From JBNRMR01 sp050942895 (GTDB taxonomy: Bacteria; Bacillota; Clostridia; Christensenellales; UBA1750), in NCBI GenBank assembly GCA_050942895.1, contig JBMNOE010000001.1, positions 186,001 to 250,000 of the forward strand: DNA of 64,000 bases, in the 5' to 3' direction. The notes beneath the pieces were generated by a model, which saw only the letters and a list, made by a program, of their open reading frames with translations, did no database searches and was not told where the DNA came from. How positions within the stretch are numbered: position 1 is the first letter of the stretch; the number at the start of each line of letters is the position of its first letter. The position numbers and the translations under genes were made by a program. Positions 27,136-36,371 of the stretch are shown in pieces.

Positions 27136-27765
27136 TTAATCCACGCCCAAAGCGGCCAGTGTGTCCTTGGTCACCTTTTCAACTTCCTGATAACCGTCTA
27201 TGTTTACAAGGAGTCCTTGCCGGGCATAATATTCTATCAACGGCCGGGTGCTCTCGTTGTAAACTTTCAGTCTATTGCGGATTGTGTCCGGCTGATCGTC
27301 GTCCCTTTGGGCAAGCTTTTCGCCGCATCTGGGGCAAACGATGCCTTTTTCATAATTTACATGCCCTGTGTAGCCGCATTTTAGGCAAACGCGCCTGCCG
27401 CTGAGCCGAGCCACCAGCTTTTCATCATCTACGGCTATGTTCACCGTTTTTCTTATGACAGTGATGCTTGAAAGCGCTTCAGCCTGAGCCAGTGTGCGGG
27501 GGAACCCATCAAGAATATAGCCGTCTTTGCAATCATCCTCATCGATGCGCTCCTTAACGATGTCTATGACAACGCTGTCGGGAACCAGTTCTCCCCTGTC
27601 CATGAAAGCCTTCGCCAGCACGCCTATGGGCGTTTGCCCTTTTATGGCGGCTCTCAGCATATCACCCGTTGAAATATGAGGGATGCCCAGACGTGAGGCA
27701 ATTCTCACCGCCTGGGTTCCCTTTCCGGCCCCGGGAGGGCCTAAAAACACGAGATTATAGTTCAT
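27136..27765 (-). CDS. adk: Adenylate kinase, zinc-lid type
   Basis: 209 residues. The P-loop reads GPPGAGKGT (9-17), and the AMP-binding part HISTGDMLRAA follows. The lid holds four Cys (CLKCG and CPRCG), giving the structural zinc form found in Gram-positive bacteria. It interconverts ATP, ADP and AMP. It lies between secY and map. Confidence 0.98.
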   Translation of the reverse strand: MNYNLVFLGPPGAGKGTQAVRIASRLGIPHISTGDMLRAAIKGQTPIGVLAKAFMDRGELVPDSVVIDIVKERIDEDDCKDGYILDGFPRTLAQAEALSSITVIRKTVNIAVDDEKLVARLSGRRVCLKCGYTGHVNYEKGIVCPRCGEKLAQRDDDQPDTIRNRLKVYNESTRPLIEYYARQGLLVNIDGYQEVEKVTKDTLAALGVD

Positions 27766-27810
27766 TATACAGCTTACCCCTCAGTGTTGGTGTAAAAGCT
27801 AATGTGAGTG

Positions 27811-29070
27811 CTAGTGCAGGAAGCCCTTGTAGTGACGCATGAGCATCTGCGACTCGATCTTCTTTGTGGTTTCAATTGAAACCGACACCACGATCAAAAT
27901 ACCTGTTGCCGTAAATGGCGCAACCATGCCGGTCAGCGCGAGGAACAGCGTCGGTATAATGGCAATAACCGCAAGGAAAACTGAGGAAAAGGATACGATC
28001 CTGTTGGATATGCGCCGGATGTAGTCAGACGTGGAACGGCCTGGGCGTATGCCCGGAATGAAGCCGCCGTTTTGCTGCAAATTCTTCGAAATCTCAATCG
28101 GGTTGAAAGAAACCGACGAATAGAAGAAAGTGAACCCGACTATCAGCAGCGCGAATACTATCATGTACACCGGGCCGGTCGAACGGAACACAGTGTTAAA
28201 CCACTGGGTGAACCTTGCTCCGGGCCAAAAGCTGGCGATTATCATCGGGAACTGAATGATTGACGAAGCGAATATCAAGGGCAGAACTCCTGTGGAGTTG
28301 ACCTTGAGGGGCAGATGCGTGCTCTGACCGCCGTACATCTTCCTGCCCACCACGCGCTTTGCGTACTGCACGGGGATTCTTCTTTCGCCGATATCAATGC
28401 ACACGATACCCACGATCAAAAGCGCAAAGGATACGATTATGACCGGTGCAGTCCAAATCTTGCTGGGGTCCTGAATATATCCAACGATAATGTTTCTAAA
28501 CTGCGCCGGAAGCGCTGCGACCACGCCCACCAGAATCAACAGTGAAACGCCGTTGCCAATGCCCTTTTCGGTGATACGCTCGCCAAGCCACATCGCAAAT
28601 GCTGTGCCTGCGGCCATCGCCACGGCTATCGTAAAGTAGGTGAAAAAGCCGGGGTTGTAAACTGCCGTGGGCCCCATGCCGATGATTATGCCTATTGCCT
28701 GTATGGCTCCCAGCAGTATCGTCGCATATCTTGTGTATGTCTGAATTTTGCGTCGGCCTTCTTCGCCCTGCTTTTGCATCTCCTCCAGCTTAGGTATCGC
28801 CATGGTGAGGAGCTGCATCACTATCGATGCCGTTATGTAGGGGCTTATGCCCATGGCCAGCAGCGTAAAGTTTGCAAAGTTACCGCCGTTGATTATGTTC
28901 AGCATCCCCCACAGATCGCTTCCTGCCACCGCCTCCGCAATGATCGCACTGTTTACCCCGGGGGTGGGAACGATGCCCACCAGCCTGTATATAAGTAGCA
29001 TAAACAGTGTGTAGAGAATCTTCTTGCGTAGTTCCTCGACTTTCCATGCGTTACGAAGAATTTGCAGCAA
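27811..29070 (-). CDS. secY: Protein translocase subunit SecY
   Basis: 419 residues with ten membrane segments. Typical signatures are MGISPYITASIVMQLL (segment 2) and the periplasmic and cytoplasmic loops around QQNGGFIPGIRPGRST. SecY forms the channel for secreted and membrane proteins, here including the many lipoproteins of this window. Its start is one base after the rplO stop. Confidence 0.98.
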   Translation of the reverse strand: MLQILRNAWKVEELRKKILYTLFMLLIYRLVGIVPTPGVNSAIIAEAVAGSDLWGMLNIINGGNFANFTLLAMGISPYITASIVMQLLTMAIPKLEEMQKQGEEGRRKIQTYTRYATILLGAIQAIGIIIGMGPTAVYNPGFFTYFTIAVAMAAGTAFAMWLGERITEKGIGNGVSLLILVGVVAALPAQFRNIIVGYIQDPSKIWTAPVIIVSFALLIVGIVCIDIGERRIPVQYAKRVVGRKMYGGQSTHLPLKVNSTGVLPLIFASSIIQFPMIIASFWPGARFTQWFNTVFRSTGPVYMIVFALLIVGFTFFYSSVSFNPIEISKNLQQNGGFIPGIRPGRSTSDYIRRISNRIVSFSSVFLAVIAIIPTLFLALTGMVAPFTATGILIVVSVSIETTKKIESQMLMRHYKGFLH

Positions 29071-29071
29071 A

Positions 29072-29515
29072 TCAGATCACCTCTACCTTCCCACCGCTAG
29101 CCTCAATTTTTTCTATAGCGCCCTTGGAGAACTTCGCCGCCTTGACGGTCAGACTCTTGGTAAGTTCACCGTCGCCGAGAATCTTCACCCCGTCCAGCTC
29201 CTTGCGAATGATGCCGTTTGAAAGGAGCACCTGGGGATCGATCACGGAACCGCTTTCAAAGAGTTCCAGATCGGAAACGTTCACCTCAGCATACCTTATG
29301 GCAAACCTTGCGTTGCTGAAGCCGCGCTTTGGCAAAATACGGTACAAAGGCGTCTGTCCGCCTTCAAAGCCGGGCCTCTTGCCGCCGCCGGATCTTGCCT
29401 TGGCGCCCTTGTGGCCCTTACCGGAGGTCTTTCCAAGGCCGGAGCCCATGCCTCGGCCAAGCCTTCTCGCAGACTTTCTGGAGCCTTCGGCAGGGGATAA
29501 TTCATGTAATTTCAT
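29072..29515 (-). CDS. rplO: 50S ribosomal protein L15
   Basis: 147 residues. The Gly/Arg/Lys-rich N-terminal extension (RRLGRGMGSGLGKTSGKGHK) that threads into 23S rRNA and the family segment GFEGGQTPLYRILPKRGF are present. Coupled closely to secY. Confidence 0.98.
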   Translation of the reverse strand: MKLHELSPAEGSRKSARRLGRGMGSGLGKTSGKGHKGAKARSGGGKRPGFEGGQTPLYRILPKRGFSNARFAIRYAEVNVSDLELFESGSVIDPQVLLSNGIIRKELDGVKILGDGELTKSLTVKAAKFSKGAIEKIEASGGKVEVI

Positions 29516-29527
29516 GTCGTACCTCCA

Positions 29528-29710
29528 CTACTGCGCAATTTCTTCTACTTCCACCAGATGCCTGACCCTAAACAACATGCCGCGTATGCAAGGATTGTCC
29601 GGCTTGATGACTACCTGGTTGGGCTTTCTAAGTCCCAGAGCGGCTATAGTGGCCTTCTGGTCCTTGAGGCAGCCGATTGTGCTTCTTTTAAGCGTTACTT
29701 TAAGACTCAT
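29528..29710 (-). CDS. rpmD: 50S ribosomal protein L30
   Basis: 60 residues with the family pattern MSLKVTLKRSTIGCLKDQK and LGLRKPNQVVIKPDNP, normal length for bacterial L30. It stands between rpsE and rplO with gaps of about 12 bases. Confidence 0.97.
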   Translation of the reverse strand: MSLKVTLKRSTIGCLKDQKATIAALGLRKPNQVVIKPDNPCIRGMLFRVRHLVEVEEIAQ

Positions 29711-29723
29711 TTTAGCGCCCCCC

Positions 29724-30299
29724 TTAACCGATTATTTCTTCGACGGTCTTGCCGCGAAGGGCGGCGTATTCTTCCGCAGTCTTAAGCCTTCCAAGGCCCT
29801 CCATCGTCGCCTTGACGACGTTATTGGGGTTAGAAGTGCCGATAGACTTTGTGAATATATCCTTTATGCCCGCCAGCTCCAAAACTGCCCTGGCCGGTCC
29901 GCCGGCGATGACGCCAGCGCCCTCCGGAGCGGGGAGGAGCAGTACTTTCGCGGTACCGAACTTGCCGGTAACCTCATGGGGAATCGTCGTTCCCACAGTG
30001 GAAACGGTGATCATATTGCGCTTTGCGGCCTCGCGGCCCTTGCGGATGGCCTCAGGAATTTCAGCGGCCTTGCCCATGCCCGTGCCGACCCTGCCCTTTT
30101 CATCGCCGATCACCATCAGCGCGCTGAAACGGAAGTTACGCCCGCCCTTGACAACCTTTGTAACACGGTTGACTGCGACCAGCTTCTCCTTAAATTCGGG
30201 CTCCTCAACGGGCTGCCTGCGGCGGTCGTCCCTGCGGTCTCTGCCGCCGTATGGCCTGCGCTCGCGCTGATTGTTGTTGTTATCGTTACGCTGCTGCAT
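29724..30299 (-). CDS. rpsE: 30S ribosomal protein S5
   Basis: 191 residues, about 25 longer than usual. The extra length is an N-terminal low-complexity stretch rich in Asn, Arg, Gln and Asp (RNDNNNNQRERRPYGG). The normal S5 double-stranded RNA-binding fold then begins at LVAVNRVTKVVKGGRNFRF. S5 supports decoding accuracy and mRNA entry. Confidence 0.97.
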   Translation of the reverse strand: MQQRNDNNNNQRERRPYGGRDRRDDRRRQPVEEPEFKEKLVAVNRVTKVVKGGRNFRFSALMVIGDEKGRVGTGMGKAAEIPEAIRKGREAAKRNMITVSTVGTTIPHEVTGKFGTAKVLLLPAPEGAGVIAGGPARAVLELAGIKDIFTKSIGTSNPNNVVKATMEGLGRLKTAEEYAALRGKTVEEIIG

Positions 30300-30313
30300 A
30301 TATACCCTCCTGT

Positions 30314-30682
30314 TTAGAAGTCCAGCCCGGCTTCACGCGCACCGGCTGCAACCTGCTCTATACGGCCAGTATAAACATAGCCGCCACGATCGAAAACCAC
30401 GTTCTCGATGCCGTTTTGCTTGCATCTTTCGGCGGCAAGCTTGCCAACCAATTTCGCCGCGCCTTTTTTGTCAAGGTTTTCAAGCTGCGACTTGACCGCC
30501 GGATCCAGCGTAGAGGCGGAAACGAGGGTTTTCCCGGATGCGTCGTCAATCACCTGAACATAAACGTGGTTGGTGCTTCTATAGACGCTGAAACGGGGAC
30601 GCTCTTGCGTGCCTGAAATCTTCTTGCGCACTCTTTTGTGGCGCATGACGCGAATTTTGTTTCTGTCTTTCTTGTTTATCAC
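30314..30682 (-). CDS. rplR: 50S ribosomal protein L18
   Basis: 122 residues. The pattern RPRFSVYRSTNHVYVQVID and the end VFDRGGYVYTGRIEQVAAGA are diagnostic. L18 anchors 5S rRNA together with L5. Confidence 0.98.
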   Translation of the reverse strand: MINKKDRNKIRVMRHKRVRKKISGTQERPRFSVYRSTNHVYVQVIDDASGKTLVSASTLDPAVKSQLENLDKKGAAKLVGKLAAERCKQNGIENVVFDRGGYVYTGRIEQVAAGAREAGLDF

Positions 30683-30697
30683 TTCAATGCCCCCTTA

Positions 30698-31237
30698 CTA
30701 CTTTCCGGACTTGCCTTCCTTGCGGATGATGCGCTCTCCCTGGTAGCGGATGCCCTTGCCCAGGTAAGGCTCAGGCTCGCGCATCTTGCGGATGTTTGCG
30801 GCCACCTGGCCCACGTCTTCCTTCTGGATGCCTCTGACGACGATCCTGTTGGGGGCGGGGCACTCGAAGCTGATGCCGTTTTCGGCCTTAAACTTAACCG
30901 GATGGCTGTAGCCGATCTCCAGGGTAAGCTCTGTGCCGTTAACGCTGGCCCTGTAGCCTGTTCCCACAAGCTCCAAAGTCTTCTGGTAGCCTTCCGTCAC
31001 GCCCACGACCATGTTGCTTAAAAGCGATCTGGTCAAGCCATGCAGCGCCCTGTGGTTCTTGTTGTCCGTGGGACGGCTGACTGTTAAAGTCGCGTCCTCG
31101 AGACTGATTTTCATATCGTTGTTTAGCTTCCTTGTCAGCTCGCCCTTGGGGCCCTTGACCGTAACGGTATTGTCACCGGCGATGTTGACTGCAACCCCCG
31201 CTGGAACGGCGATAGGAAGTTTGCCGATTCTCGACAT
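30698..31237 (-). CDS. rplF: 50S ribosomal protein L6
   Basis: 179 residues; it begins MSRIGKLPIAVPAGV and ends PYLGKGIRYQGERIIRKEGK, the C-terminal rRNA-binding signature. Normal length. L6 lies near the factor-binding site. Confidence 0.98.
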   Translation of the reverse strand: MSRIGKLPIAVPAGVAVNIAGDNTVTVKGPKGELTRKLNNDMKISLEDATLTVSRPTDNKNHRALHGLTRSLLSNMVVGVTEGYQKTLELVGTGYRASVNGTELTLEIGYSHPVKFKAENGISFECPAPNRIVVRGIQKEDVGQVAANIRKMREPEPYLGKGIRYQGERIIRKEGKSGK

Positions 31238-31267
31238 TATTGCACCTCCATTCTTAGTCGAAGCCCG

Positions 31268-31666
31268 CTACCAGATATAGCAGAGGACTTCGCCGCCCAC
31301 AGAGTTGCTGCGGGCCTGCTTGTCTGTCATAACGCCTTTTGACGTAGATATCACAGCGATGCCAAGGCCGCCAAGGACCTTTGGAATTTCTTCGCTCTTT
31401 GCATATATCCGAAGCCCCGGCTTTGAAATGCGCTTAAGGCCGCTGATTATGGGCTTCTTGCTCTGAGAATATTTAAGAGCGATCTTTATGCTCCCCTGAG
31501 GAGCCTCGTCGATAAAATCCACCGACTTCACGAAGCCTTCGTCCAGCATTATCTTCGCGATGGACTTGAGCATGTTGGAAGCGGGAATCGTAACCGTGTC
31601 ATGTTTTGCAATCTGCGCATTGCGTATACGCGCAAGCATATCGCCGATGGGATCATTTACCAGCAT
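31268..31666 (-). CDS. rpsH: 30S ribosomal protein S8
   Basis: 132 residues, with DPIGDMLARIRNAQ at the N-terminus and STSKGVMTDKQARSNSVGGE near the end. S8 is a primary 16S binder and in some bacteria represses the spc operon through an mRNA site; no such site was tested here. Confidence 0.98.
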   Translation of the reverse strand: MLVNDPIGDMLARIRNAQIAKHDTVTIPASNMLKSIAKIMLDEGFVKSVDFIDEAPQGSIKIALKYSQSKKPIISGLKRISKPGLRIYAKSEEIPKVLGGLGIAVISTSKGVMTDKQARSNSVGGEVLCYIW

Positions 31667-31692
31667 TGTCTTACCTCCTTAATATAGCGGCA

Positions 31693-31878
31693 TTACCAGC
31701 TTGCCTTGCGAACGCCGGGGATTTCTCCCTTATAGGCCAGTTCGCGGAAGCAGATGCGGCAAACCCCGTACTTGCGAAGCACAGCATGCGGACGCCCGCA
31801 TATGCGGCAGCGCGTATAGGCGCGTGTGGAAAACTTTGCAGGACGTGCCTGCCTGACTCTCATACTCGTCTTTGCCAT
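31693..31878 (-). CDS. rpsN: 30S ribosomal protein S14, zinc type
   Basis: 61 residues, the short form with two CxxC pairs (CRICGRPHAVLRKYGVCRIC) binding zinc. The zinc-free long form used under zinc shortage is not in this window. Between rplE and rpsH. Confidence 0.98.
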   Translation of the reverse strand: MAKTSMRVRQARPAKFSTRAYTRCRICGRPHAVLRKYGVCRICFRELAYKGEIPGVRKASW

Positions 31879-31893
31879 ATTACCCCGCCCTTT

Positions 31894-32439
31894 CTAGTGC
31901 TGATCAGCGAAAGGTATGCCCATTTGAGCAAGGAGCTCCTTCGCCTCTTCGTCCGTCTTTGCGGTAGTCACGAACACTATCTCCATGCCCCTGACCTGGT
32001 CCACCTTGTCATACTCGATCTCCGGAAAGATCAACTGCTCGCGCAGGCCCAAGGAGTAGTTGCCCCGGCCGTCAAATGCCTTGGCGGAAACGCCCCTGAA
32101 GTCCCTTATGCGCGGGATGGTGATGGAGATCAGCTTGTCGGCAAAAAAGTACATGCGCTCGCCCCGGAGGGTGACCTTCGCGCCGATGCTCATTCCTTCG
32201 CGGAGCTTGAAGTTTGCAACGGACTTCCTGGCCTTTGTGACCACGGGCTTCTGACCGCTGATTATGGCCAAATCGCCAACAGCCGCGTCAAGAGCCTTCG
32301 GGTTGTCCTTGCAGTTGCCAAGGCCCATGTTGATGACTATCTTTTCCAGCTTGGGCACCTGGTTCACGTTCTTATATCCGAACTTTTGCTCCAGCGCGGG
32401 AACGATTTCGGAAATGTATCTATCTTTTAGTCTTGACAT
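31894..32439 (-). CDS. rplE: 50S ribosomal protein L5
   Basis: 181 residues. LEKIVINMGLGNCKDNPKAL and LREGMSIGAKVTLRGERMY are family signatures. L5 binds 5S rRNA and contacts P-site tRNA. Normal length. Confidence 0.98.
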   Translation of the reverse strand: MSRLKDRYISEIVPALEQKFGYKNVNQVPKLEKIVINMGLGNCKDNPKALDAAVGDLAIISGQKPVVTKARKSVANFKLREGMSIGAKVTLRGERMYFFADKLISITIPRIRDFRGVSAKAFDGRGNYSLGLREQLIFPEIEYDKVDQVRGMEIVFVTTAKTDEEAKELLAQMGIPFADQH

Positions 32440-32455
32440 TCACTTATCCTCCCGC

Positions 32456-32800
32456 TTATTTGCCAAGGGCCTTGCCGCAATGCTTGCACACGCGCACCCT
32501 TGTTCCGTCGTTGTTTACCTTCACAGAGCGCCTGGTCGCCTTCTTGCAGCTATCACAGTAAACCATGACCTTGCTGGCGTAAATGGGCGCTTCCTGGCGG
32601 ATGATCCCACCCTGTTCGGCCTGAGATCTCGCTTTTTTGTGTTTCGTGGCAATGTTTACGCCTTCAACGATAACCTTGCCAACTTTCGGCTCGGCCACAA
32701 GGACTTTTCCCATCTTGCCCCTGTCCTTGCCGGAGATGACCACCACAGTGTCATCTTTTTTTACATGCATTTTATGCGCGGTCTGCGCTTTTTTCGGCAT
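32456..32800 (-). CDS. rplX: 50S ribosomal protein L24
   Basis: 114 residues from MPKKAQTAHKMHV, chosen because GGAGG lies nine bases before this ATG; a longer frame overlaps rplN. The KOW motif (TVVVISGKDRGKMGKVLV) starts assembly of 23S rRNA. The C-terminus carries two Cys pairs (CDSC and CKHC), a zinc-ribbon-like end found in several Firmicutes. Confidence 0.96.
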   Translation of the reverse strand: MPKKAQTAHKMHVKKDDTVVVISGKDRGKMGKVLVAEPKVGKVIVEGVNIATKHKKARSQAEQGGIIRQEAPIYASKVMVYCDSCKKATRRSVKVNNDGTRVRVCKHCGKALGK

Positions 32801-32813
32801 TGCTCTTTCCCTC

Positions 32814-33182
32814 CTACAATACTTCGGGAGCCAGCGAGACAATCTTCATGAAGTCGCGTTCGCGCAGCTCTCTTGCCACCGGCCCGAAAATTCGGGTGCC
32901 AACGGGCTGATTGTCCTGGCGTATTATTACGGCGGCGTTATCGTCGAAGCGGATGTAGCTTCCGTCAACCCGGCGGATCTGCTTCTTTGTGCGAACTATG
33001 ACCGCCTTTACGACCTCTCCCTTTTTAACGGAGCCGCCGGGCGTTGCAGTCTTAACCGAGGCGACGATGATATCGCCAACTCCGCCCGCTCTTCTGAAGG
33101 AGCCGCCAAGAACGCGAATGCACATAATCTCTTTGGCGCCGGTATTATCGGCTACCTTGAGCCTTGACTGTGTTTGTATCAT
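32814..33182 (-). CDS. rplN: 50S ribosomal protein L14
   Basis: 122 residues beginning MIQTQSRLKVADNTGAKEI, with the signature VIVRTKKQIRRVDGSYIRFD. L14 lies at the subunit interface and is the target of the silencing factor RsfS. Normal length. Confidence 0.98.
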   Translation of the reverse strand: MIQTQSRLKVADNTGAKEIMCIRVLGGSFRRAGGVGDIIVASVKTATPGGSVKKGEVVKAVIVRTKKQIRRVDGSYIRFDDNAAVIIRQDNQPVGTRIFGPVARELRERDFMKIVSLAPEVL

Positions 33183-33206
33183 GATTTTTCCTCCCTACAG
33201 CGGTTA

Positions 33207-33467
33207 CTACTTCGCCTTTTCAATGATCTCCACTAGCCTCCAGTGCTTATCCTTGCTCAGGGGCCTTGTTTCCATCACGCGGACGATATCGCCAATCTGG
33301 CATTCATTATTTTCATCGTGGGCCTTCAGCTTCGTGGTACGGTTCAATATCTTGCCATATGTCCCGTGCCTTTTTCTTTCCATTATAGCCACAACGATAG
33401 TCTTATCCATCTTATCTGAAACGACTGTTCCAACGCGCTCCTTGCGCAGACCTCTTGCTTCTGACAT
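33207..33467 (-). CDS. rpsQ: 30S ribosomal protein S17
   Basis: 86 residues; an OB-fold with GTVVSDKMDKTIVVAIMERK and IGDIVRVMETRPLSKDKHWR. Normal length, early 16S binder. Confidence 0.98.
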   Translation of the reverse strand: MSEARGLRKERVGTVVSDKMDKTIVVAIMERKRHGTYGKILNRTTKLKAHDENNECQIGDIVRVMETRPLSKDKHWRLVEIIEKAK

Positions 33468-33484
33468 TGCTTTCTCCCTCCCCT

Positions 33485-33697
33485 TTAGGCCTGAGCCTGC
33501 ATTTCACGCTGACGAAGAATGGTTTTCACTCTTGCGATGTCGCGCTTTGTGTTCTTAAGTGCCATCGGGTTGGAAAGCTGGCCTGTTGCCAACTGGAAGC
33601 GGAGGTTGAAAAGCTCAGCTTTCAGCTCCTTTTCCTGCGTGCGCAGCTGATCGTCCGTCATATCGAAGAATTTACTGGCTTTCAACTTATTCACCAC
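33485..33697 (-). CDS. rpmC: 50S ribosomal protein L29
   Basis: 70 residues of coiled-coil type: LKAELFNLRFQLATGQLSNP is the signature. It lies at the tunnel exit near the docking site of trigger factor and SRP. Its start overlaps the end of rplP by 11 bases. Confidence 0.97.
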   Translation of the reverse strand: MVNKLKASKFFDMTDDQLRTQEKELKAELFNLRFQLATGQLSNPMALKNTKRDIARVKTILRQREMQAQA

Positions 33698-34133
33698 CCT
33701 CGCTGTTGTCTGCTATAGCGCCTACTGTTTCGCGCTTAATGAACCTGGTCCTGATCGGCAGCTTGTGGGAAGCAAGGCGAAGCGCTTCCTTCGCCATATC
33801 CTCCGGAACGCCGGCTATCTCAAAGAGAACTCTGCCGGGCTTGACAACCGCCACCCAATATTCCGGTGAGCCCTTTCCCGAACCCATGCGGGTTTCCGCA
33901 GGCTTCTTTGTGACGGGCTTGTGGGGGAATATCTTAATCCAGACCTTTCCGCCCCTGCGGATATATCTCGTCATGGCGATACGCGCCGCCTCTATCTGGT
34001 TTGCCGTGACCCACTTGGCGTCCAGCGCCTGCAGGCCATATTCGCCGTAAGCAACAAAGTTGCCGCGGTGAGCCTTGCCCTTAAGGTTGCCGCGCATCTG
34101 CTTACGCCTTTTAACTCTCTTTGGCATCAACAT
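33687..34133 (-). CDS. rplP: 50S ribosomal protein L16
   Basis: 148 residues beginning MLMPKRVKRRKQMRG; the body has KVWIKIFPHKPVTKKPAETR and MGSGKGSPEYWVAVVKPGRV. L16 shapes the A-site tRNA corridor. The gene is two bases from rpsC and overlaps rpmC. Confidence 0.98.
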   Translation of the reverse strand: MLMPKRVKRRKQMRGNLKGKAHRGNFVAYGEYGLQALDAKWVTANQIEAARIAMTRYIRRGGKVWIKIFPHKPVTKKPAETRMGSGKGSPEYWVAVVKPGRVLFEIAGVPEDMAKEALRLASHKLPIRTRFIKRETVGAIADNSEGGE

Positions 34134-34135
34134 GA

Positions 34136-34804
34136 TTAAACGCTCCCCTCTTTCTGCTTCGGCGCATTCTTGGCCCTGGGAAGAACCTGGCCCTTATAGA
34201 TCCAAACTTTCACGCCGATATTTCCATATGTTGTGTGGGCTTCCGCTGTGCCGTAGTCGATATCCGCCCTGAGCGTCTGCAGAGGAATGGATCCCTCGTG
34301 GTATGTTTCGCTCCTGGCGATCTCCGCTCCGCCCAAGCGCCCCGCAACCTGCATCTTGATGCCCTTCGCGCCCGCCCTCATGGTCCGGCCGATGGACTGC
34401 TTCATGGCCCTGCGGAACGAAATGCGCCTTTCAAGCTGCTGCGCGACGTTCTCAGCCACCAGCACTGCGTCCAGATCGGGGTTTCTTACCTCGTTGATGT
34501 CCAGCGAGACTGTCTTGCCGATCTTCTTTTCGATATCAGCCTTGAGCTGCTCGATACCTGTGCCGCCCCTGCCGATGACGATGCCCGGCTTCGCTGTGTA
34601 TATGATGATCCTGATCTTGCTGGCAGCGCGCTCGATATCAATGCGGCTGATGCCTGCGGGCATGAGCTTTTCTTTCAGATATTTGCGCAACTGGTTATCT
34701 TCAATCAGGAAATTGGCAAAATCCTTTTTGTTGGCATACCAGCGGGTGCTCCAGTCCTTTATTACGCCAACCCGCGCGCCAATAGGATTAACTTTCTGAC
34801 CCAT
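34136..34804 (-). CDS. rpsC: 30S ribosomal protein S3
   Basis: 222 residues. It begins MGQKVNPIGARVGVIKDW, has a KH domain (IVIGRGGTGIEQLKADIEKK) and the C-terminal signature with GRLGGAEIARSETYHEG. S3 forms part of the mRNA entry helicase. Confidence 0.98.
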   Translation of the reverse strand: MGQKVNPIGARVGVIKDWSTRWYANKKDFANFLIEDNQLRKYLKEKLMPAGISRIDIERAASKIRIIIYTAKPGIVIGRGGTGIEQLKADIEKKIGKTVSLDINEVRNPDLDAVLVAENVAQQLERRISFRRAMKQSIGRTMRAGAKGIKMQVAGRLGGAEIARSETYHEGSIPLQTLRADIDYGTAEAHTTYGNIGVKVWIYKGQVLPRAKNAPKQKEGSV

Positions 34805-34820
34805 GAATCTTCTCCTCTCT

Positions 34821-35207
34821 CTACTTAACCTGATCGAGAACGACGGTTATGTGGCTGGTGCGCTTAAGCCTGGGGGAAGCCATTCCCCTTGAGCCGGCGC
34901 GGAAACGCTTGAGGGTTGCGCCCTGGTTGGCGAAGCACTCTGCGACGTACAGGCTGCTTCTGTCCAGTTCAAGGTTATTCTCCGCGTTTGCAACAGCGCT
35001 CAGCAGCACTTTCTCCACGACGGGGGATGCTGCCTTCGGGGTGAACTTCAATATCGCCAGGGCGTCGTCCACCTTCTTGCCGCGTATAAGATCCACGACT
35101 ATCTTGACCTTGCGCGATGAAATGCGTATATGTTTGGCTGTGGCCCTGGGGCGCCTGTCGGCGTTCTCAGCGCGTGCAGCCGCTTTTTCCTTAACTCTTG
35201 TTGCCAT
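34821..35207 (-). CDS. rplV: 50S ribosomal protein L22
   Basis: 128 residues. The core (AKHIRISSRKVKIVVDLIRG to SHITVVLDQV) is normal; about 20 extra charged residues precede it. The loop FANQGATLKRFRAGSRGMAS reaches the exit tunnel, a site of macrolide resistance changes. Confidence 0.97.
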   Translation of the reverse strand: MATRVKEKAAARAENADRRPRATAKHIRISSRKVKIVVDLIRGKKVDDALAILKFTPKAASPVVEKVLLSAVANAENNLELDRSSLYVAECFANQGATLKRFRAGSRGMASPRLKRTSHITVVLDQVK

Positions 35208-35220
35208 GCCTTAGCCTCCT

Positions 35221-35499
35221 TTAACGACCGCCGGAGGACTTTTCGCCTGCGTGACCCCTGAAGGTACGCGTGGGCGCAAACTCTCCGAACTTGTGGCCGA
35301 CCATTTCCTCCGTGATATAGATGGGAACATGCTTGCGTCCATCATGAACAGCAACTGTGTGCCCTACGAAATCAGGGAATATTGTCGAGGCGCGAGACCA
35401 GGTCTTAAGGACTTTTTTCTGGCCCTTTTCGTTCATATCCTGGATTCTCTTAAGCAGGACGGGCTGAATATACGGCCCCTTCTTAACTGAACGTGACAT
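35221..35499 (-). CDS. rpsS: 30S ribosomal protein S19
   Basis: 92 residues, MSRSVKKGPYIQPVLLKRI at the start and GEFAPTRTFRGHAGEKSSG at the end. S19 binds the small-subunit head with S13. Normal length. Confidence 0.98.
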   Translation of the reverse strand: MSRSVKKGPYIQPVLLKRIQDMNEKGQKKVLKTWSRASTIFPDFVGHTVAVHDGRKHVPIYITEEMVGHKFGEFAPTRTFRGHAGEKSSGGR

Positions 35500-35517
35500 C
35501 TATATATCCTCCTTTGC

Positions 35518-36351
35518 CTACTTCTGATTGCGGCGCCTGACGATAAACTTATCGCTGGGCTTCCTGCGCTTGCGTGTCTTGTATCCCAGTGTGGGCTTGC
35601 CCCATGGGGTTACCGGGCTGGGCATACCAACGGGTGATTTTCCTTCGCCGCCGCCGTGGGGGTGATCGTTGGGGTTCATTGCCACGCCCCTCGTCTGGGG
35701 CCTGATGCCTCTGTGGCGGATTCTGCCGGCCTTGCCCCAGTTGACGTTCTCGTTGTCTATGTTGCCCACCTGGCCGATTGTGGCCTTGGACAGCATCGGT
35801 ATCATCCGCACTTCACCGGAGGGCAGGCGCACCTGGGAGTAGTCGCCCTCTTTGGCCATCAGCTGAGCGGCATTTCCCGCCGCCCTCACAAGCTGGCCTC
35901 CCTTGCCGGGGATCAGTTCAATGTTGTGGATGAGGGTTCCAAGGGGGATGTTCTTTATCGGAAGCGCGTTGCCGGGCTTGATGTCGGCATCCTCTCCCGA
36001 AAGAATCATGTCGCCCACTTTAATTCCCACCGGAGCCAGTATGTAGCGCTTTTCGCCGTCCAGATAGTGCAAAAGAGCGATGTTGGCCGTGCGGTTGGGA
36101 TCGTATTCGATGGTGGCAACCTTAGCGGGTACGCCGTCCTTGTTGCGCTTAAAATCGATGATTCTGTACTTGCGCTTCGCTCCGCCGCCTCTGGCCCTGA
36201 CGGTAATCTTGCCGTGAAGATTTCTGCCTCCGGACCTGTTCAGGCTTTCCACGAGCGATTTCTCCGGCTTGCTGGTCGTGATCTCGTCAAAGGAAAGCAC
36301 CGACATGAACCTGCGACCCGGAGAAGTTGGTTTATATTTTTTGATAGCCAT
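35518..36351 (-). CDS. rplB: 50S ribosomal protein L2
   Basis: 277 residues. The peptidyl-transferase-near signature GVAMNPNDHPHGGGEGKSPV, including the conserved His, and the start MAIKKYKPTSPGRRFM are present. Normal length. Confidence 0.98.
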   Translation of the reverse strand: MAIKKYKPTSPGRRFMSVLSFDEITTSKPEKSLVESLNRSGGRNLHGKITVRARGGGAKRKYRIIDFKRNKDGVPAKVATIEYDPNRTANIALLHYLDGEKRYILAPVGIKVGDMILSGEDADIKPGNALPIKNIPLGTLIHNIELIPGKGGQLVRAAGNAAQLMAKEGDYSQVRLPSGEVRMIPMLSKATIGQVGNIDNENVNWGKAGRIRHRGIRPQTRGVAMNPNDHPHGGGEGKSPVGMPSPVTPWGKPTLGYKTRKRRKPSDKFIVRRRNQK

Positions 36352-36371
36352 GTTTTTTCCTCCTTGCTGTC